Positions 9,688 to 19,799 are shown, counted from the first letter of the stretch. The stretch is 64,000 nt of DNA from Maribacter sp. BPC-D8 (GCF_035207705.1 NZ_CP128187.1:1860001-1924000); one strand, 5' to 3'. The notes: generated by a model not told the origin, from the sequence alone. Numbers and translations are program-made.

Positions 9688-11619
9688 TTATGATTTTACT
9701 ATTTTAAGTTTTTGTTCTGAATCTTGTTTTGACTCAACTTTGTCAAAGTCACATAAATCAGAATTTTTAGATATATATTCAGGTACAATCTCCTTCATTA
9801 ACTTTATTGTATTACCACTAAAAAACATATTGGTAATACACAATTCATCAATTTTTGATCTAACCTTAGCATATTCAACATCTCGTACCTTGCTAATCTT
9901 TATCTTTTGATGATAAGTAGGCAACGTATTTTCACCATTTGCCAAAAGTTCTTCATACAACTTTTCACCAGGACGTAAACCAGTAATTTTAATATCAATA
10001 TCTTCTGGATAACGTAAACCTGAAAGTTTAATCATGTTTTTGGCTAAATCAAATATTTTAACTGATTCACCCATGTCAAAAATAAATATCTCACCACCTT
10101 CACCCATTGCTCCTGCCTCTAAAACTAATTGCGAAGCTTCCGGTATGGTCATGAAATATCTCGTAATATCTTTATGTGTTAAAGTTAAAGGTCCACCTTT
10201 CTCTATTTGTTTTCTAAATAATGGTATTACTGAACCATTTGACCCAAGTACATTACCGAATCTGGTGGTAATGAATTTAGTTTTATTTTCTTTTTGCATA
10301 CAACTAATGTAAAGTTCTGCAATACGCTTAGTTGCTCCCATAACATTAGTTGGGTTAACTGCTTTATCTGTAGATACAAAAACAAATTTTTCAACTCCAT
10401 GAAGAATAGATAAATCCGCTACATTCTTAGTCCCCCCAATGTTGATTTTTATTGCTTCATAAGAATTATACTCCATTAAAGGAACATGCTTGTAAGCTGC
10501 AGCATGAAAAACGACATTTGGTCTATGTTCTCCAAACAACGCATTCATTCTATTTTTATCTCTAATATCTGTTACAATCGGAATAAAATTATGAAATCCG
10601 TTTTGCTTTAATTCTTGTTGCAGATCGTACAATGCAGATTCTGCTGAATCGATAACAATTAAAGATTTATAACCATAATTGCATATTTGACGAACAATCT
10701 CACTACCTATAGAGCCAGCTCCACCAGTTACCATAACAGTCTTGTTCATCAACTCCATAGCAATTTTACTATTCTTAATAGTAATTGGTGCACGATCCAA
10801 TAAATCTTCTATTTGTACCTGTTTAATTTGAGAAACCTTTAATTCTCCATTAATCCAATCTTCAATAGGCGGAACAATTTTCACTACTATCGGTAAATCA
10901 ACAAGCCCCTCTACCGTTTTTCTTAATTTAAGTGAATCAATATTTTGTATGGAAAAAATAATTTCAGAAATATTATTTTTAACAATGAATGCCTCTGTTA
11001 ATGTTCTCCTCGCAAATACTGGAACACCATTAATGTTTTTACCTATTTTTTTGGCATCTCTATCAATATAACCAATTACCTTATACCTGCTTTTACTATT
11101 ATTCCCGATAGCACCATGAGTCAGTACGCCAGAATCTCCTGCTCCATAAATCAATATGTTCTTGGTCACTTTAATAGTACTATTCATTTTATTATAAAAT
11201 GATTTAAAAACAAAACGAGAAGCTGCTAAACCAATAAAAGCTATTAAACTATTAATAATAATAATCGACAGTGGTATAGTAAACTGACTTAAAATATCCA
11301 TCTGCCTATTGATCATCACAATAAAAATCACCAATATACTAAAGAAACAAACTGCATTAAAAATGTTATATACATCTCTAACTCCTGTGTGTCGTACCAC
11401 ACCTTTATAAGAACCTACTATCATGAAGGCTAATAAAGCAGCTCCTGCCACTAAAGGTATTTGTAATAAAAAATTATGAACATCAAAATTTAACGTTAAA
11501 TTAAATCGAATAAAATAAGATAGCATAAATGAAAAAACTACCGTTAGTAGGTCAATGCCCAACACAAGCCACTTAGAAGCATAGCGCTGTGCACTGTAAT
11601 TTAGGTATTTCTGTATCAT
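9688..11619 (-). CDS. PglF/CapD-type UDP-GlcNAc 4,6-dehydratase, membrane-bound
   Basis: The 643-residue protein has four N-terminal membrane helices (about 15-140), a CoA-binding-like domain (NILIYGAGDSG, about 154-164) and a C-terminal short-chain dehydrogenase domain with VTGGAGSIGSEIV (about 297). The catalytic stretch STDKAVNPTNVMGATK has Thr-Asp-Lys at 417-419 and Met at 427 in place of the usual Tyr, the exact spacing of the retaining dehydratase PglF. It should convert UDP-GlcNAc to UDP-4-keto-6-deoxy-GlcNAc at the inner membrane. The next gene upstream is a PglE-type aminotransferase with a 4-base ATGA overlap, so product transfer between them is likely. This supports a bacillosamine-type sugar as the first sugar of the polymer. 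Confidence 0.92.
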   Translation of the reverse strand: MIQKYLNYSAQRYASKWLVLGIDLLTVVFSFMLSYFIRFNLTLNFDVHNFLLQIPLVAGAALLAFMIVGSYKGVVRHTGVRDVYNIFNAVCFFSILVIFIVMINRQMDILSQFTIPLSIIIINSLIAFIGLAASRFVFKSFYNKMNSTIKVTKNILIYGAGDSGVLTHGAIGNNSKSRYKVIGYIDRDAKKIGKNINGVPVFARRTLTEAFIVKNNISEIIFSIQNIDSLKLRKTVEGLVDLPIVVKIVPPIEDWINGELKVSQIKQVQIEDLLDRAPITIKNSKIAMELMNKTVMVTGGAGSIGSEIVRQICNYGYKSLIVIDSAESALYDLQQELKQNGFHNFIPIVTDIRDKNRMNALFGEHRPNVVFHAAAYKHVPLMEYNSYEAIKINIGGTKNVADLSILHGVEKFVFVSTDKAVNPTNVMGATKRIAELYISCMQKENKTKFITTRFGNVLGSNGSVIPLFRKQIEKGGPLTLTHKDITRYFMTIPEASQLVLEAGAMGEGGEIFIFDMGESVKIFDLAKNMIKLSGLRYPEDIDIKITGLRPGEKLYEELLANGENTLPTYHQKIKISKVRDVEYAKVRSKIDELCITNMFFSGNTIKLMKEIVPEYISKNSDLCDFDKVESKQDSEQKLKIVKS

Positions 11620-12752
11620 GATAAAACGTTTTTGATGGTTGTTACAACACGCTCTAATTCTTCATTAGATAAGTTAGATCCACTTGGCAAACAAAGGCCT
11701 CTTTCAAATAATGATTCTGAGGTTCCATCTACAAAATGTTTAGTATTACTAAATATCGGTTGTAAGTGTAAAGGTTTCCATAAAGGTCTAGACTCAACAT
11801 TAAAATCTAGAAGCGCCAACCTAAGCTTTTCTCTTATCTCAAAAGACGGCGTTAAGATACAACTTAACCATCTATTGGAAAAATATCCGTTAGGCTCCTT
11901 TAAAAATTCTATTTCCTTAAATTGATCTAATGACTCTTTGTAGTATTGATGATTGGCTCTACGTGCGTTAACGCGGTCTTTTAAAACTTCCATTTGACCA
12001 CGCCCAATACCCGCTAATACATTACTCATTCTATAATTGTAACCAATATTAGAATGTTGATAATGTGGAGCTTCATCTCTTGCTTGTGTTGCTAAAAATA
12101 TAGCTCTTTCAGCATAGGTTTTATTTTTAGAAACCAATGCACCACCACCAGAGGTTGTAATAATTTTATTCCCATTAAATGACAAAATCCCTATATCACC
12201 AAAAGTTCCACAAGGTATTTCATTATAAGAACTACCCAATGCTTCGGCACTATCTTCTAAAATAGGAATTTGAAATTCATCGGCAACAGCTCTTATTTCG
12301 GCAACCTTATAAGGCATACCATATAAATGTACTGCAATAATTGCTTTAGGTTTCTTACCTTCTTCTATTCCACTTTCTATTGCCTTTCTTAATAAACTAG
12401 GCGACATATTCCATGTATCTAACTCACTGTCAACAAAAACAGGGTGAGCACCTAAGTAAGCAATAGGGTTGGCAGACGCCGAAAAAGTAAAACTTTGACA
12501 AATGACATCATCACCTTTTCCTACACCTAATAACTCTAAGCCTAAATGTATAGCAGCTGTACCAGAACTTAAGGCAGCAACATGAACGTCATTGCCTAGT
12601 TCATCTTTAATAGCTTTCTCAAAAGCATTTACGTTGGGCCCCAATGGAGCGATCCAATTCGTATCAAAGGCTTCATTAACATAGTTTTGCTCTGTGCCTC
12701 CCATGTGCGGAGACGAAAGCCATATTTTAGTAGGTGTTGAAACGGTTTTCAA
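11616..12752 (-). CDS. PglE-type DegT/DnrJ/EryC1 sugar aminotransferase
   Basis: The 378-residue PLP enzyme starts with KIWLSSPHMGGTEQNYV and TNWIAPLGPN, typical of PglE-like UDP-4-keto-sugar aminotransferases. The PLP-binding Lys is in SFNGNKIITTSGGG, and LEDSAEALGS carries the Asp that contacts the pyridine nitrogen. It should aminate UDP-4-keto-6-deoxy-GlcNAc to the 4-amino sugar. It overlaps the dehydratase gene by four bases and is the first gene of the four-gene minus-strand operon, with a TAnnTTTG-type box just upstream. The acetyltransferase needed to finish a diacetylbacillosamine is not adjacent; the hexapeptide protein at 28034-28621 is one candidate. Confidence 0.92.
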   Translation of the reverse strand: MKTVSTPTKIWLSSPHMGGTEQNYVNEAFDTNWIAPLGPNVNAFEKAIKDELGNDVHVAALSSGTAAIHLGLELLGVGKGDDVICQSFTFSASANPIAYLGAHPVFVDSELDTWNMSPSLLRKAIESGIEEGKKPKAIIAVHLYGMPYKVAEIRAVADEFQIPILEDSAEALGSSYNEIPCGTFGDIGILSFNGNKIITTSGGGALVSKNKTYAERAIFLATQARDEAPHYQHSNIGYNYRMSNVLAGIGRGQMEVLKDRVNARRANHQYYKESLDQFKEIEFLKEPNGYFSNRWLSCILTPSFEIREKLRLALLDFNVESRPLWKPLHLQPIFSNTKHFVDGTSESLFERGLCLPSGSNLSNEELERVVTTIKNVLS

Positions 12753-12772
12753 TAGTTGTCAATTTAGGATTA

Positions 12773-12780
12773 CAAATATA
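12773..12780 (-). promoter_or_regulatory. -7 box for the PglE-PglF-Wza-Wzc operon
   Basis: Read on the minus strand this is TATATTTG, an exact match to TAnnTTTG, 21 bases upstream of the aminotransferase start. No well-placed TTG (-33) is visible. The divergent ugd gene starts 213 bases further on; its own best box, AATCTTTG near 12961-12968, misses one base. Confidence 0.5.
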
Positions 12781-12992
12781 AGGTTCAAAATTAACTATAC
12801 ATTTAACCAAAACACTGAATTAACATTATAATTCGTTTAATACGTGTAAATTATCGGTTAAAGGAAATGGTATATACCATTTATCGTGCGTACAAGTTAT
12901 TGAACCCTGTAAATAACGACTTCATCTAAAATATATTTCCTAATCGAGCGTTATTTTTTAATCTTTGCCTTTTTAACCCCAAAAAACAATTA

Positions 12993-14390
12993 ATGAAAAA
13001 GATTACAAAAATATGCTGTATAGGCGCTGGCTACGTTGGCGGACCTACAATGTCGGTTATTGCAAAACAATGTCCAGAAATACAAGTTACGGTTGTTGAT
13101 ATCAATCAAGACCGTATTGATCAGTGGAATACAGACGATTTAGACACCTTACCTATATATGAGCCAGGATTAAAAGAAATTGTAGGCGAAAGACGTGGAA
13201 AAAATCTTTTTTTCTCTACAGAAGTTGATAAAGCTATCGACGAAGCTCAAATCATATTCATCTCTGTAAACACTCCTACCAAAACTTACGGTAAAGGTAA
13301 AGGACAAGCTGCAGATTTAAAATTTATAGAACTTTGTGCACGTAATATTGCAAAAGTTGCCAAAGACGACAAAATCGTTGTTGAAAAATCGACACTTCCT
13401 GTAAGAACCGCTCAAGCAATTCAAAATATTTTAGATAATACGGGAAATTCCGTAAAGTTTGAAATTTTATCGAATCCCGAGTTTTTGGCAGAAGGTACCG
13501 CTATTGAAGATTTAATACATGCAGACCGTGTATTGATCGGCGGTAACGACACACCAAGTGGTCAAGCTGCAAAAGACGCCCTTAGTGCCATATATGAGCA
13601 TTGGTTACCGAAAGAACGTATTTTACAAACGAATGTTTGGTCGTCAGAATTATCTAAACTTGTTGCTAATGCATTTTTAGCACAACGTGTTTCTTCTATT
13701 AATACCATTTCGGCATTATGCGAAAAAACAGATGCCAATATTCAAGAAATTTCTAGAGCCATTGGCTTTGATAGTCGTATTGGACCTAAATTCTTAAATG
13801 CATCTGTTGGTTTTGGCGGATCTTGCTTTCAAAAAGATATTTTAAACCTAGTTTATATCGCACGATCATATGGTTTAAATGAAGTTGCCGATTATTGGGA
13901 ACAAGTCATTATAGCTAATGATTACCAAAAAAGCCGTTTTGCAGAGAACATCATTTCCAGTCTCTACAATACCATTTCTGGTAAAAAGATTGTCATATAT
14001 GGCTGGGCCTTCAAAAAAGACACCAATGACACACGCGAATCTGCCGCCATTGCTGTTGCAGATGCTTTATTAGAAGAACGTGCCGAAATTATAGTCTATG
14101 ACCCAAAAGTTTCTAAAGAACGCATTTACGCCGATTTAGACTATCTAAATACGCGATCACCAGAAGAAAATAGAAGGTTATTAACTGTAACCAAAGAACC
14201 TATTGAAGTTACGAAAGAAGCACATGCCATTGCTATTTTGACCGAATGGGACGAGTTTAAAACCTATGACTGGACAACAATTTATAAGCAAATGCTTAAA
14301 CCTGCATTTGTTTTCGATGGCAGACGTTTATTAGACAATGACACCATGCAAGAAATAGGATTCAATTATTACAAAATAGGGCAATCATGA
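12993..14390 (+). CDS. ugd: UDP-glucose 6-dehydrogenase
   Basis: The 465-residue protein has the Rossmann motif [41 protein letters not shown], and the catalytic Cys in [10 protein letters not shown]. The length and motifs resemble the longer, animal-like UGDH group found in Bacteroidota rather than short bacterial Ugd. It oxidises UDP-glucose to UDP-glucuronate with two NAD+. The stop overlaps the start of the next gene by four bases (ATGA); that gene is a UDP-glucuronate epimerase, so the two form a UDP-GalA pathway. It begins the plus-strand half of the locus. Confidence 0.95.
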   Translation: MKKITKICCIGAGYVGGPTMSVIAKQCPEIQVTVVDINQDRIDQWNTDDLDTLPIYEPGLKEIVGERRGKNLFFSTEVDKAIDEAQIIFISVNTPTKTYGKGKGQAADLKFIELCARNIAKVAKDDKIVVEKSTLPVRTAQAIQNILDNTGNSVKFEILSNPEFLAEGTAIEDLIHADRVLIGGNDTPSGQAAKDALSAIYEHWLPKERILQTNVWSSELSKLVANAFLAQRVSSINTISALCEKTDANIQEISRAIGFDSRIGPKFLNASVGFGGSCFQKDILNLVYIARSYGLNEVADYWEQVIIANDYQKSRFAENIISSLYNTISGKKIVIYGWAFKKDTNDTRESAAIAVADALLEERAEIIVYDPKVSKERIYADLDYLNTRSPEENRRLLTVTKEPIEVTKEAHAIAILTEWDEFKTYDWTTIYKQMLKPAFVFDGRRLLDNDTMQEIGFNYYKIGQS

Positions 14391-15406
14391 AAATTTTAGT
14401 AACCGGTGCTGCTGGTTTTATTGGCTTTTTCGTTTCAAAAAGTCTAGTAGAAAAAGGTCATGAGGTTGTCGGTTTAGACAATATCAACGACTATTATGAT
14501 GTAAATCTTAAATATGCCAGGTTAAATGAACTTGGTATAGCAAGAAATAATGCAGAACAATTTAATGTTTTAACTGAAAGCACTACAAATGCTACTTTTT
14601 CATTTATAAGGTTGGCATTAGAAGATCGCGATAACCTACCTAAGTTATTTAATGCACAAAATTTCGACGTGGTCTGTAATCTAGCAGCACAAGCAGGTGT
14701 ACGCTACAGTCTAGAAAACCCAGAAGCCTATGTTGATAGTAATTTAGTTGGTTTTTTAAACATTTTAGAATGTTGCCGTAATTATAGAATCAAACACTTA
14801 GTATATGCTAGTAGCTCTAGTGTATATGGTTTAAATGACAAAGTACCATTTAAGACTACTGATCGAGTAGACCATCCCGTTAGCTTATATGCTGCTACTA
14901 AAAAAAGTAATGAGCTAATGGCACACACCTACAGCCATCTTTATAAATTTCAATGTACTGGTCTACGCTTTTTTACCGTATATGGACCATGGGGCCGACC
15001 GGATATGGCCTATTTCTCTTTTACTGAAAATATTTTAGCAAACAAACCTATTAATGTTTATAATAACGGAGAGTTAGCACGAGATTTTACATATATAGAT
15101 GACATAGTTGACGGAATTACCTTAATAATCAGAAAAGGCTTCGTACCCAATTCAAACTCCAAAAGCAGTGCCTCTATTTATAACATTGGAAGAGGAAAAT
15201 CGGTAAAACTGATGGATTTCATAAAAACTATAGAAACAAATTTAAACAAAGAGGCAGAATTAATAATGATGCCAATGCAAGATGGTGATGTTTTCAAAAC
15301 ATGGGCAGATACAGATGAACTAACAAAAAACTACAGTTATTCACCTAAAATTAATTTAGAAGATGGTGTTAAAATGTTTATAAACTGGTACCTAAAAACC
15401 AAATAA
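14387..15406 (+). CDS. UDP-glucuronate 4-epimerase
   Basis: This 339-residue extended SDR protein has [12 protein letters not shown] at the N-terminus, [16 protein letters not shown] (the DNxNDYYDxxLK stretch characteristic of UDP-glucuronate 4-epimerases), ASSSSVYG, and the catalytic YAATKKSNE. It should interconvert UDP-GlcA and UDP-GalA. The start overlaps the stop of the UDP-glucose dehydrogenase gene, so translation is probably coupled and substrate flow is direct. I judge the epimerase assignment firm; other GalE-like specificities are less likely because of the NDYYD stretch. Confidence 0.92.
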   Translation: MKILVTGAAGFIGFFVSKSLVEKGHEVVGLDNINDYYDVNLKYARLNELGIARNNAEQFNVLTESTTNATFSFIRLALEDRDNLPKLFNAQNFDVVCNLAAQAGVRYSLENPEAYVDSNLVGFLNILECCRNYRIKHLVYASSSSVYGLNDKVPFKTTDRVDHPVSLYAATKKSNELMAHTYSHLYKFQCTGLRFFTVYGPWGRPDMAYFSFTENILANKPINVYNNGELARDFTYIDDIVDGITLIIRKGFVPNSNSKSSASIYNIGRGKSVKLMDFIKTIETNLNKEAELIMMPMQDGDVFKTWADTDELTKNYSYSPKINLEDGVKMFINWYLKTK

Positions 15407-15482
15407 CCAACTATGATCGTTAAATTCACAGCACATTTCTAAAAATGATATTGTTAATTTAAACTTTTATAGATATTTGAAT

Positions 15483-16757
15483 ATGAAAATAGGAATTATA
15501 GGTTTAGGGTACGTTGGTTTGCCCTTAGCAGTTTTATTTGCTAAAAAGTACTCGGTTATAGGATATGATATTAATAAAAAGAGGGTCAATGAAATTAACC
15601 AAGGGAAAGATAACACTCTTGAACTATCAGGTCTTGATTTAGATAATGTACTTAAAAAAAAATCTAACATTGATGGTAGTGGATTATTTTGCACCGCTTA
15701 TTTAGATGATTTGAAAGATTGCGATTACTATATAATTACCGTACCAACTCCTGTAGACAACACTAAAAGACCGGTATTTACCCCTCTTATAAAAGCAAGT
15801 GAAACTGTAGGAAAGGTGCTAAAAGAAGGTAATATAGTTATTTACGAATCAACAGTATATCCTGGAGCTACTGAAGAAATTTGTGTTCCAGAATTAGAAA
15901 GGTCTAGTGGTTTAGTTTTTAATAAAGACTTCTATGTAGGTTATTCTCCAGAAAGAATAAACCCTGGCGACAAACAACATACTGTTGAAAAGATATTAAA
16001 AGTTACTGCCGGATCCACACCAGAGACAGCTAAAAAAGTAGACGACTTATATTCCTCTGTTATTACTGCTGGCACACACTTAGCACCAACTATAAAGGTT
16101 GCGGAAGCATCAAAAGTAATTGAGAACACACAACGAGATATCAATATCGCCTTTATGAATGAATTAGCCAAAATATTTCATTTATTAGATATTGACACCA
16201 ACGATGTATTAAAAGCAGCAGGCACTAAATGGAACTTTTTACCTTTTAAACCTGGCTTAGTCGGTGGACATTGTATTGGTGTAGATCCTTATTACTTAGC
16301 CCAAAAAGCCCAAGAAAATGGTTACAATCCAGACTTAATATTAGCTAGTAGACGCATAAATGATGGCATGGGTGAATACTTAAGTTTGCAAGTAATTAAA
16401 TTAATGTTAAAACATGATTTAATGGTCAAAGGCGCAAAAATTTTAATACTGGGTATAACTTTTAAAGAAGATTGCCCAGACATACGAAATACCAAAGTTG
16501 TAGATATGATTAGAAGCCTTAATGAATATAGGGTAGAAACGACTATTTTTGACCCTTGGGCAAAGTCTCAAGAAGTATTTGAAGAATATGAAATCACAAC
16601 AACTCAAGAAATACCGAAAGATACTTACGACGTTGTAATATCTGCTGTTGCTCACAAAAAATTTCAGACTATTAATATCAATAATCTTTTAAACGAAAAT
16701 GGTATAATTTATGACATAAAAGGTACACTCCCAGGAAAAGTACATGGAAGGTTGTAA
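15483..16757 (+). CDS. UDP-N-acetylhexosamine 6-dehydrogenase (WbpA/TviB type)
   Basis: The protein is about 424 residues from the ATG at 15483; a TTG two codons earlier is a poorer start. It has IGLGYVGLPLA, GYDINKKRVNEI, TVPTPVD, and the active-site GLVGGHCIGVDPYYL, which is typical of UDP-GlcNAc/UDP-GalNAc C6 dehydrogenases rather than UDP-glucose dehydrogenase. The likely product is UDP-GlcNAcA or UDP-GalNAcA, an acidic amino sugar. It is 76 bases after the epimerase and is followed by a strong terminator, so the three nucleotide-sugar genes form one unit. Exact sugar specificity cannot be read from the sequence. Confidence 0.9.
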   Translation: MKIGIIGLGYVGLPLAVLFAKKYSVIGYDINKKRVNEINQGKDNTLELSGLDLDNVLKKKSNIDGSGLFCTAYLDDLKDCDYYIITVPTPVDNTKRPVFTPLIKASETVGKVLKEGNIVIYESTVYPGATEEICVPELERSSGLVFNKDFYVGYSPERINPGDKQHTVEKILKVTAGSTPETAKKVDDLYSSVITAGTHLAPTIKVAEASKVIENTQRDINIAFMNELAKIFHLLDIDTNDVLKAAGTKWNFLPFKPGLVGGHCIGVDPYYLAQKAQENGYNPDLILASRRINDGMGEYLSLQVIKLMLKHDLMVKGAKILILGITFKEDCPDIRNTKVVDMIRSLNEYRVETTIFDPWAKSQEVFEEYEITTTQEIPKDTYDVVISAVAHKKFQTININNLLNENGIIYDIKGTLPGKVHGRL

Positions 16758-16828
16758 TAAACCTAATTATTTAAGTTTCCAATTTTTTACTATTTAATAC
16801 AAATAAGGAAATTTTATCTACCAATTAT

Positions 16829-16867
16829 AAAAGGAGGTTGATTAGAATTCTAATCATCTCCTTTTAT
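16829..16867 (+). terminator. Terminator after the nucleotide-sugar genes
   Basis: A long inverted repeat (AAAGGAGgTTGATTAG, short AATT turn, CTAATCAtCTCCTTTT) with one internal mismatch ends in a T-rich tail. It lies about 75 bases past the UDP-HexNAc dehydrogenase stop. It can act in both directions, but only plus-strand genes lie nearby. Confidence 0.85.
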
Positions 16868-16994
16868 TGCTTTTGAACTAATTTTTACTATTGTATTAAA
16901 ATTACTACATAGCTTTACTATAAATTTTAATAACTTATAATTTTTCATGAAAATTTGAGTTTTAATATTATAAAGAAATATAACCTTAAAGCTA

Positions 16995-18176
16995 ATGAGC
17001 TATACAAAACTATCCGATACCGTTAAAATAAAACCATCTGAAGCAGCTAAAGAAATTTACGATATTGCTCTTGTCAATAGAGAACTTAGTGAAAATGCAA
17101 GAAAACTTGCGCCTGCTATAATAGAGAAGCTAACTAAGTATGAATTATTCAGGATGGCGTTACCGAAACATTTGGGTGGCATCGAAGATAATCCAATAGA
17201 AACTTTGAAAACTTACGAAACTCTAGCCAGTGCAGAAACATCTGTAGCTTGGATTGTATGGAATAACCATTTAGCCTGTACTTTTGGAAGATTTCTTGAC
17301 TCAACAAGCATCAATGAGATTTACAAGAATCCAAATGATGTTTATGCCAATTCCACTAGACCTGAAGGTTTCGCTAAAATAGTGCCTGACGGTTATTTGG
17401 TTTCAGGACGTTGGACTTTAGTCTCAGGTTGTGAACTTGCAGATTGGTTTGTTTTACGCTGCTTGGTTACAGGCGGAGAATTACCTACAAAATTAGGACC
17501 GGGTGCAAAATTAAAATTAATGTACGTCCCTAAAAAATTCGTAAAAATTATCGACACCTGGAGTGTTGGTGGATTACGTGGTACAGGAAGTCATGACATC
17601 GAAATTGAAGAAACTTTTGTACAAGAAAATTATGCCGTAGATTTTGAAAGTTCTGTAGAAAACAATACAGCTTATAATAGACTTCCAATAGGAGCAATAA
17701 ACGCTAGTGGTTGTGCCGCAATGTCTTTAGGTTTACTTAAAGGAGCAATTGATGAGCTAACAAAAATGTGTTTAGACAGAGTAACTCCAGGTAAAAATCC
17801 TGATTTGCGTGATAGATTAACAGTACAGACAGTTCTCGCGAAAGCAAAATCAACTTTAGCTGCACACAGATCTCAATTACATAACTCTGTATCTACATTA
17901 TGGAAAGAATCTATAAATGAAAACACTTTTACAGATGAACAATTGGCTGATGTATGGGCAGCTTCTTGTGAAGCGGCAACAGTAGCCAGATCATTAATAT
18001 CTGAAATATACGCAGTGGCTGGCACTTCTTCTTTATACACTAAATTTAGAATTGAGAGAATTCACAGAGATGTTCATGCAGTTCTTCAGCACGGAATTAT
18101 TCAACCCCATTGGATGAATCAAGCTGGCATGGCTTATGTGGGTTTAAAACCAACGGCTGCTATGTTTAGAATTTGA
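16995..18176 (+). CDS. Acyl-CoA-dehydrogenase-fold flavoprotein, probable monooxygenase/N-oxygenase
   Basis: The 393-residue protein has the acyl-CoA dehydrogenase fold: an N-terminal helical domain with KYELFRMALPKHLGG, a middle beta domain with VSGRWTLVSGCELADWFVL and TWSVGGLRGTGSHDIEIE, and a C-terminal helical domain ending IHRDVHAVLQHG. The G-S-H-D stretch and the C-terminal RDVHA are typical of the flavin-dependent oxygenase branch (HsaA, DszC and the sugar N-oxygenase KijD3) rather than beta-oxidation enzymes. There are no other fatty-acid genes nearby; it sits in a polysaccharide locus, 108 bases before a FemAB-like transferase. I infer that it may oxidise an amino sugar or an acyl group before transfer. 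The family is firm and the function open. Confidence 0.75.
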   Translation: MSYTKLSDTVKIKPSEAAKEIYDIALVNRELSENARKLAPAIIEKLTKYELFRMALPKHLGGIEDNPIETLKTYETLASAETSVAWIVWNNHLACTFGRFLDSTSINEIYKNPNDVYANSTRPEGFAKIVPDGYLVSGRWTLVSGCELADWFVLRCLVTGGELPTKLGPGAKLKLMYVPKKFVKIIDTWSVGGLRGTGSHDIEIEETFVQENYAVDFESSVENNTAYNRLPIGAINASGCAAMSLGLLKGAIDELTKMCLDRVTPGKNPDLRDRLTVQTVLAKAKSTLAAHRSQLHNSVSTLWKESINENTFTDEQLADVWAASCEAATVARSLISEIYAVAGTSSLYTKFRIERIHRDVHAVLQHGIIQPHWMNQAGMAYVGLKPTAAMFRI

Positions 18177-18284
18177 ATATTTCATTAATATCAAATTCAA
18201 ACTTATTTGCTAAAAATATTCAGCCTAGCAAAACAATATTTACAATAGGTAATTAATTATACTTATAACACAATTTTACATCTT

Positions 18285-19352
18285 ATGATTGAGACAATTA
18301 AACAAAAAGAAGAATGGGTAAAACAATTAGAACTAATTGGTAATACAGATTTTTATTTTACGTATGATTATCACCAATTATCTAAAAATGATCACGAAAA
18401 CCCAGTTTTATTAAAATATACAGAAGGAAATTGTATTATCTTATTACCACTGCTAATTAGAAATATAAACGGTACTTCACATAACGATGCAACATCGGTA
18501 TACGGTTATGCTGGTATTTTATCCAATATAAATGAAAGCTCTTTTGATGTATCTAAATTTCAAGATAAGCTTCACAGCTATTTTATGGATAATAAAATTA
18601 TAACTGTCTTTTCTAGACTACATCCATTTATAGACAATCAAGAGCCCTTAATTTCAGGTTTAGGAGAAGTTACCGACCAAGGAATGGTTGTATATCTCGA
18701 CTTATCATTACCCATTGAAGTACAACGAGCTAATTTCAATAGACGATTAAAAACCTACTTAAACAAAGCGCGTAAAGTGTGTACGGTTTCTGAAGGTAAT
18801 CACCAAGATGACTTAGATTGTTTTATCGATTTGTATCATGAAAACATGAGACGTGTTGATGCAACAGATAGTTATTTCTTTGATAAAACATATTTTGATC
18901 GTATTATGGCAAGTGAAGACTACACACCTCAATTAATGATATGCAGAGAAAACGAAAGTCAAAAAATAATTGGTGCTGCTATTTTTATAAAAAAAGATAA
19001 TATTGTTCAATATCACTTATCTGGTTTAGATGCAGATTTCTACGAATTAAATCCTATCAAACTTATTATTGACGAAATGCGACTTATAAGTACGGCTGAA
19101 GGTTATCAATTATTAAATTTAGGTGGCGGTAGAGGCGGTAGCAATGAAGATTCTTTATTTCGCTTCAAAAGTGGGTTTTCAAAAGAATTTAAAAACTTTA
19201 GACTTTGGAAATATATTGTAAATCAAGAAATATATAACGAATTGACAAATGAAAAATTCGCACAATATCCTGAGATAGATAAAAATCAAATTAATTACTT
19301 CCCAAAATATAGAGCAACTCTATCCAAAGAAATCAACACTTTAGAGGTTTAG
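18285..19352 (+). CDS. FemAB/BioF2-type acyl- or aminoacyltransferase
   Basis: The 355-residue protein resembles the GNAT-fold FemAB-like group (peptidoglycan-bridge type, PF13480-like). Features are YGYAGILSN in the first half, NFNRRLKTYLNKARK, then MRRVDATDSYFFDKTYFD, GAAIFIKKDNIVQYHLSG and the LNLGGGRGG turn near the C-terminus. No signal peptide or membrane helix is visible, so it acts in the cytoplasm. In polysaccharide loci such proteins are thought to acylate amino sugars or lipid-linked intermediates. It is followed by a strong terminator and preceded by the flavoprotein, with which it probably forms a two-gene unit. A paralogue lies at 44502-45599. Confidence 0.8.
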   Translation: MIETIKQKEEWVKQLELIGNTDFYFTYDYHQLSKNDHENPVLLKYTEGNCIILLPLLIRNINGTSHNDATSVYGYAGILSNINESSFDVSKFQDKLHSYFMDNKIITVFSRLHPFIDNQEPLISGLGEVTDQGMVVYLDLSLPIEVQRANFNRRLKTYLNKARKVCTVSEGNHQDDLDCFIDLYHENMRRVDATDSYFFDKTYFDRIMASEDYTPQLMICRENESQKIIGAAIFIKKDNIVQYHLSGLDADFYELNPIKLIIDEMRLISTAEGYQLLNLGGGRGGSNEDSLFRFKSGFSKEFKNFRLWKYIVNQEIYNELTNEKFAQYPEIDKNQINYFPKYRATLSKEINTLEV

Positions 19353-19799
19353 CCCCTCTTTTTGTACTTAAGTATATTTTAAAAGGTGTCGTTATTCAAT
19401 TATCATGAATAACGATACCTTTTTTTTTAGAAAATTACTTTATAAAAAATATAAACACGGAATGATGCGTTTGCTTTAATTATCATGTATCAACGTGATA
19501 TGTCATGCTATATAATTTCATTCATTTACGTCTGATTTAATGAGAATTCTTTAAAATGGAATTTAAACTAATAATGAGCTCAAAAAATCACCCGTAATTT
19601 ACTTTAAAAGATGAAATGTTAAAGAAAACAGTATCTTATCGAAAAAAAATATTTTTTTAATCCAAAACACATACACCATACGTAATAACTAAGTGAAACT
19701 ATAGTAGTTCATCGAATAAAGTATTTATTTCATCGTTATTTTAAAAAAAAGGAATATTTTTAAAATCCTAAATCTTAAGTAATTAAACAATTTAACCCC
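19353..19799 (+). other. Intergenic region between FemAB-like gene and lipoprotein gene
   Basis: The 447-base gap contains a small hairpin at the FemAB stop (AGAGG/CCTCT followed by T), the strong terminator at 19381-19429, and then about 370 bases of AT-rich sequence with no supported gene. The lipoprotein promoter must lie here but I find no clear TAnnTTTG box. Confidence 0.5.
19381..19429 (+). terminator. Intrinsic terminator after the FemAB-like gene
   Basis: AAGGTGTCGTTATTCA and TGAATAACGATACCTT form a 16-bp stem with one mismatch and a 7-base loop, followed by nine or more T. It is about 30 bases past the stop and is one of the strongest terminators in the window. Confidence 0.92.
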
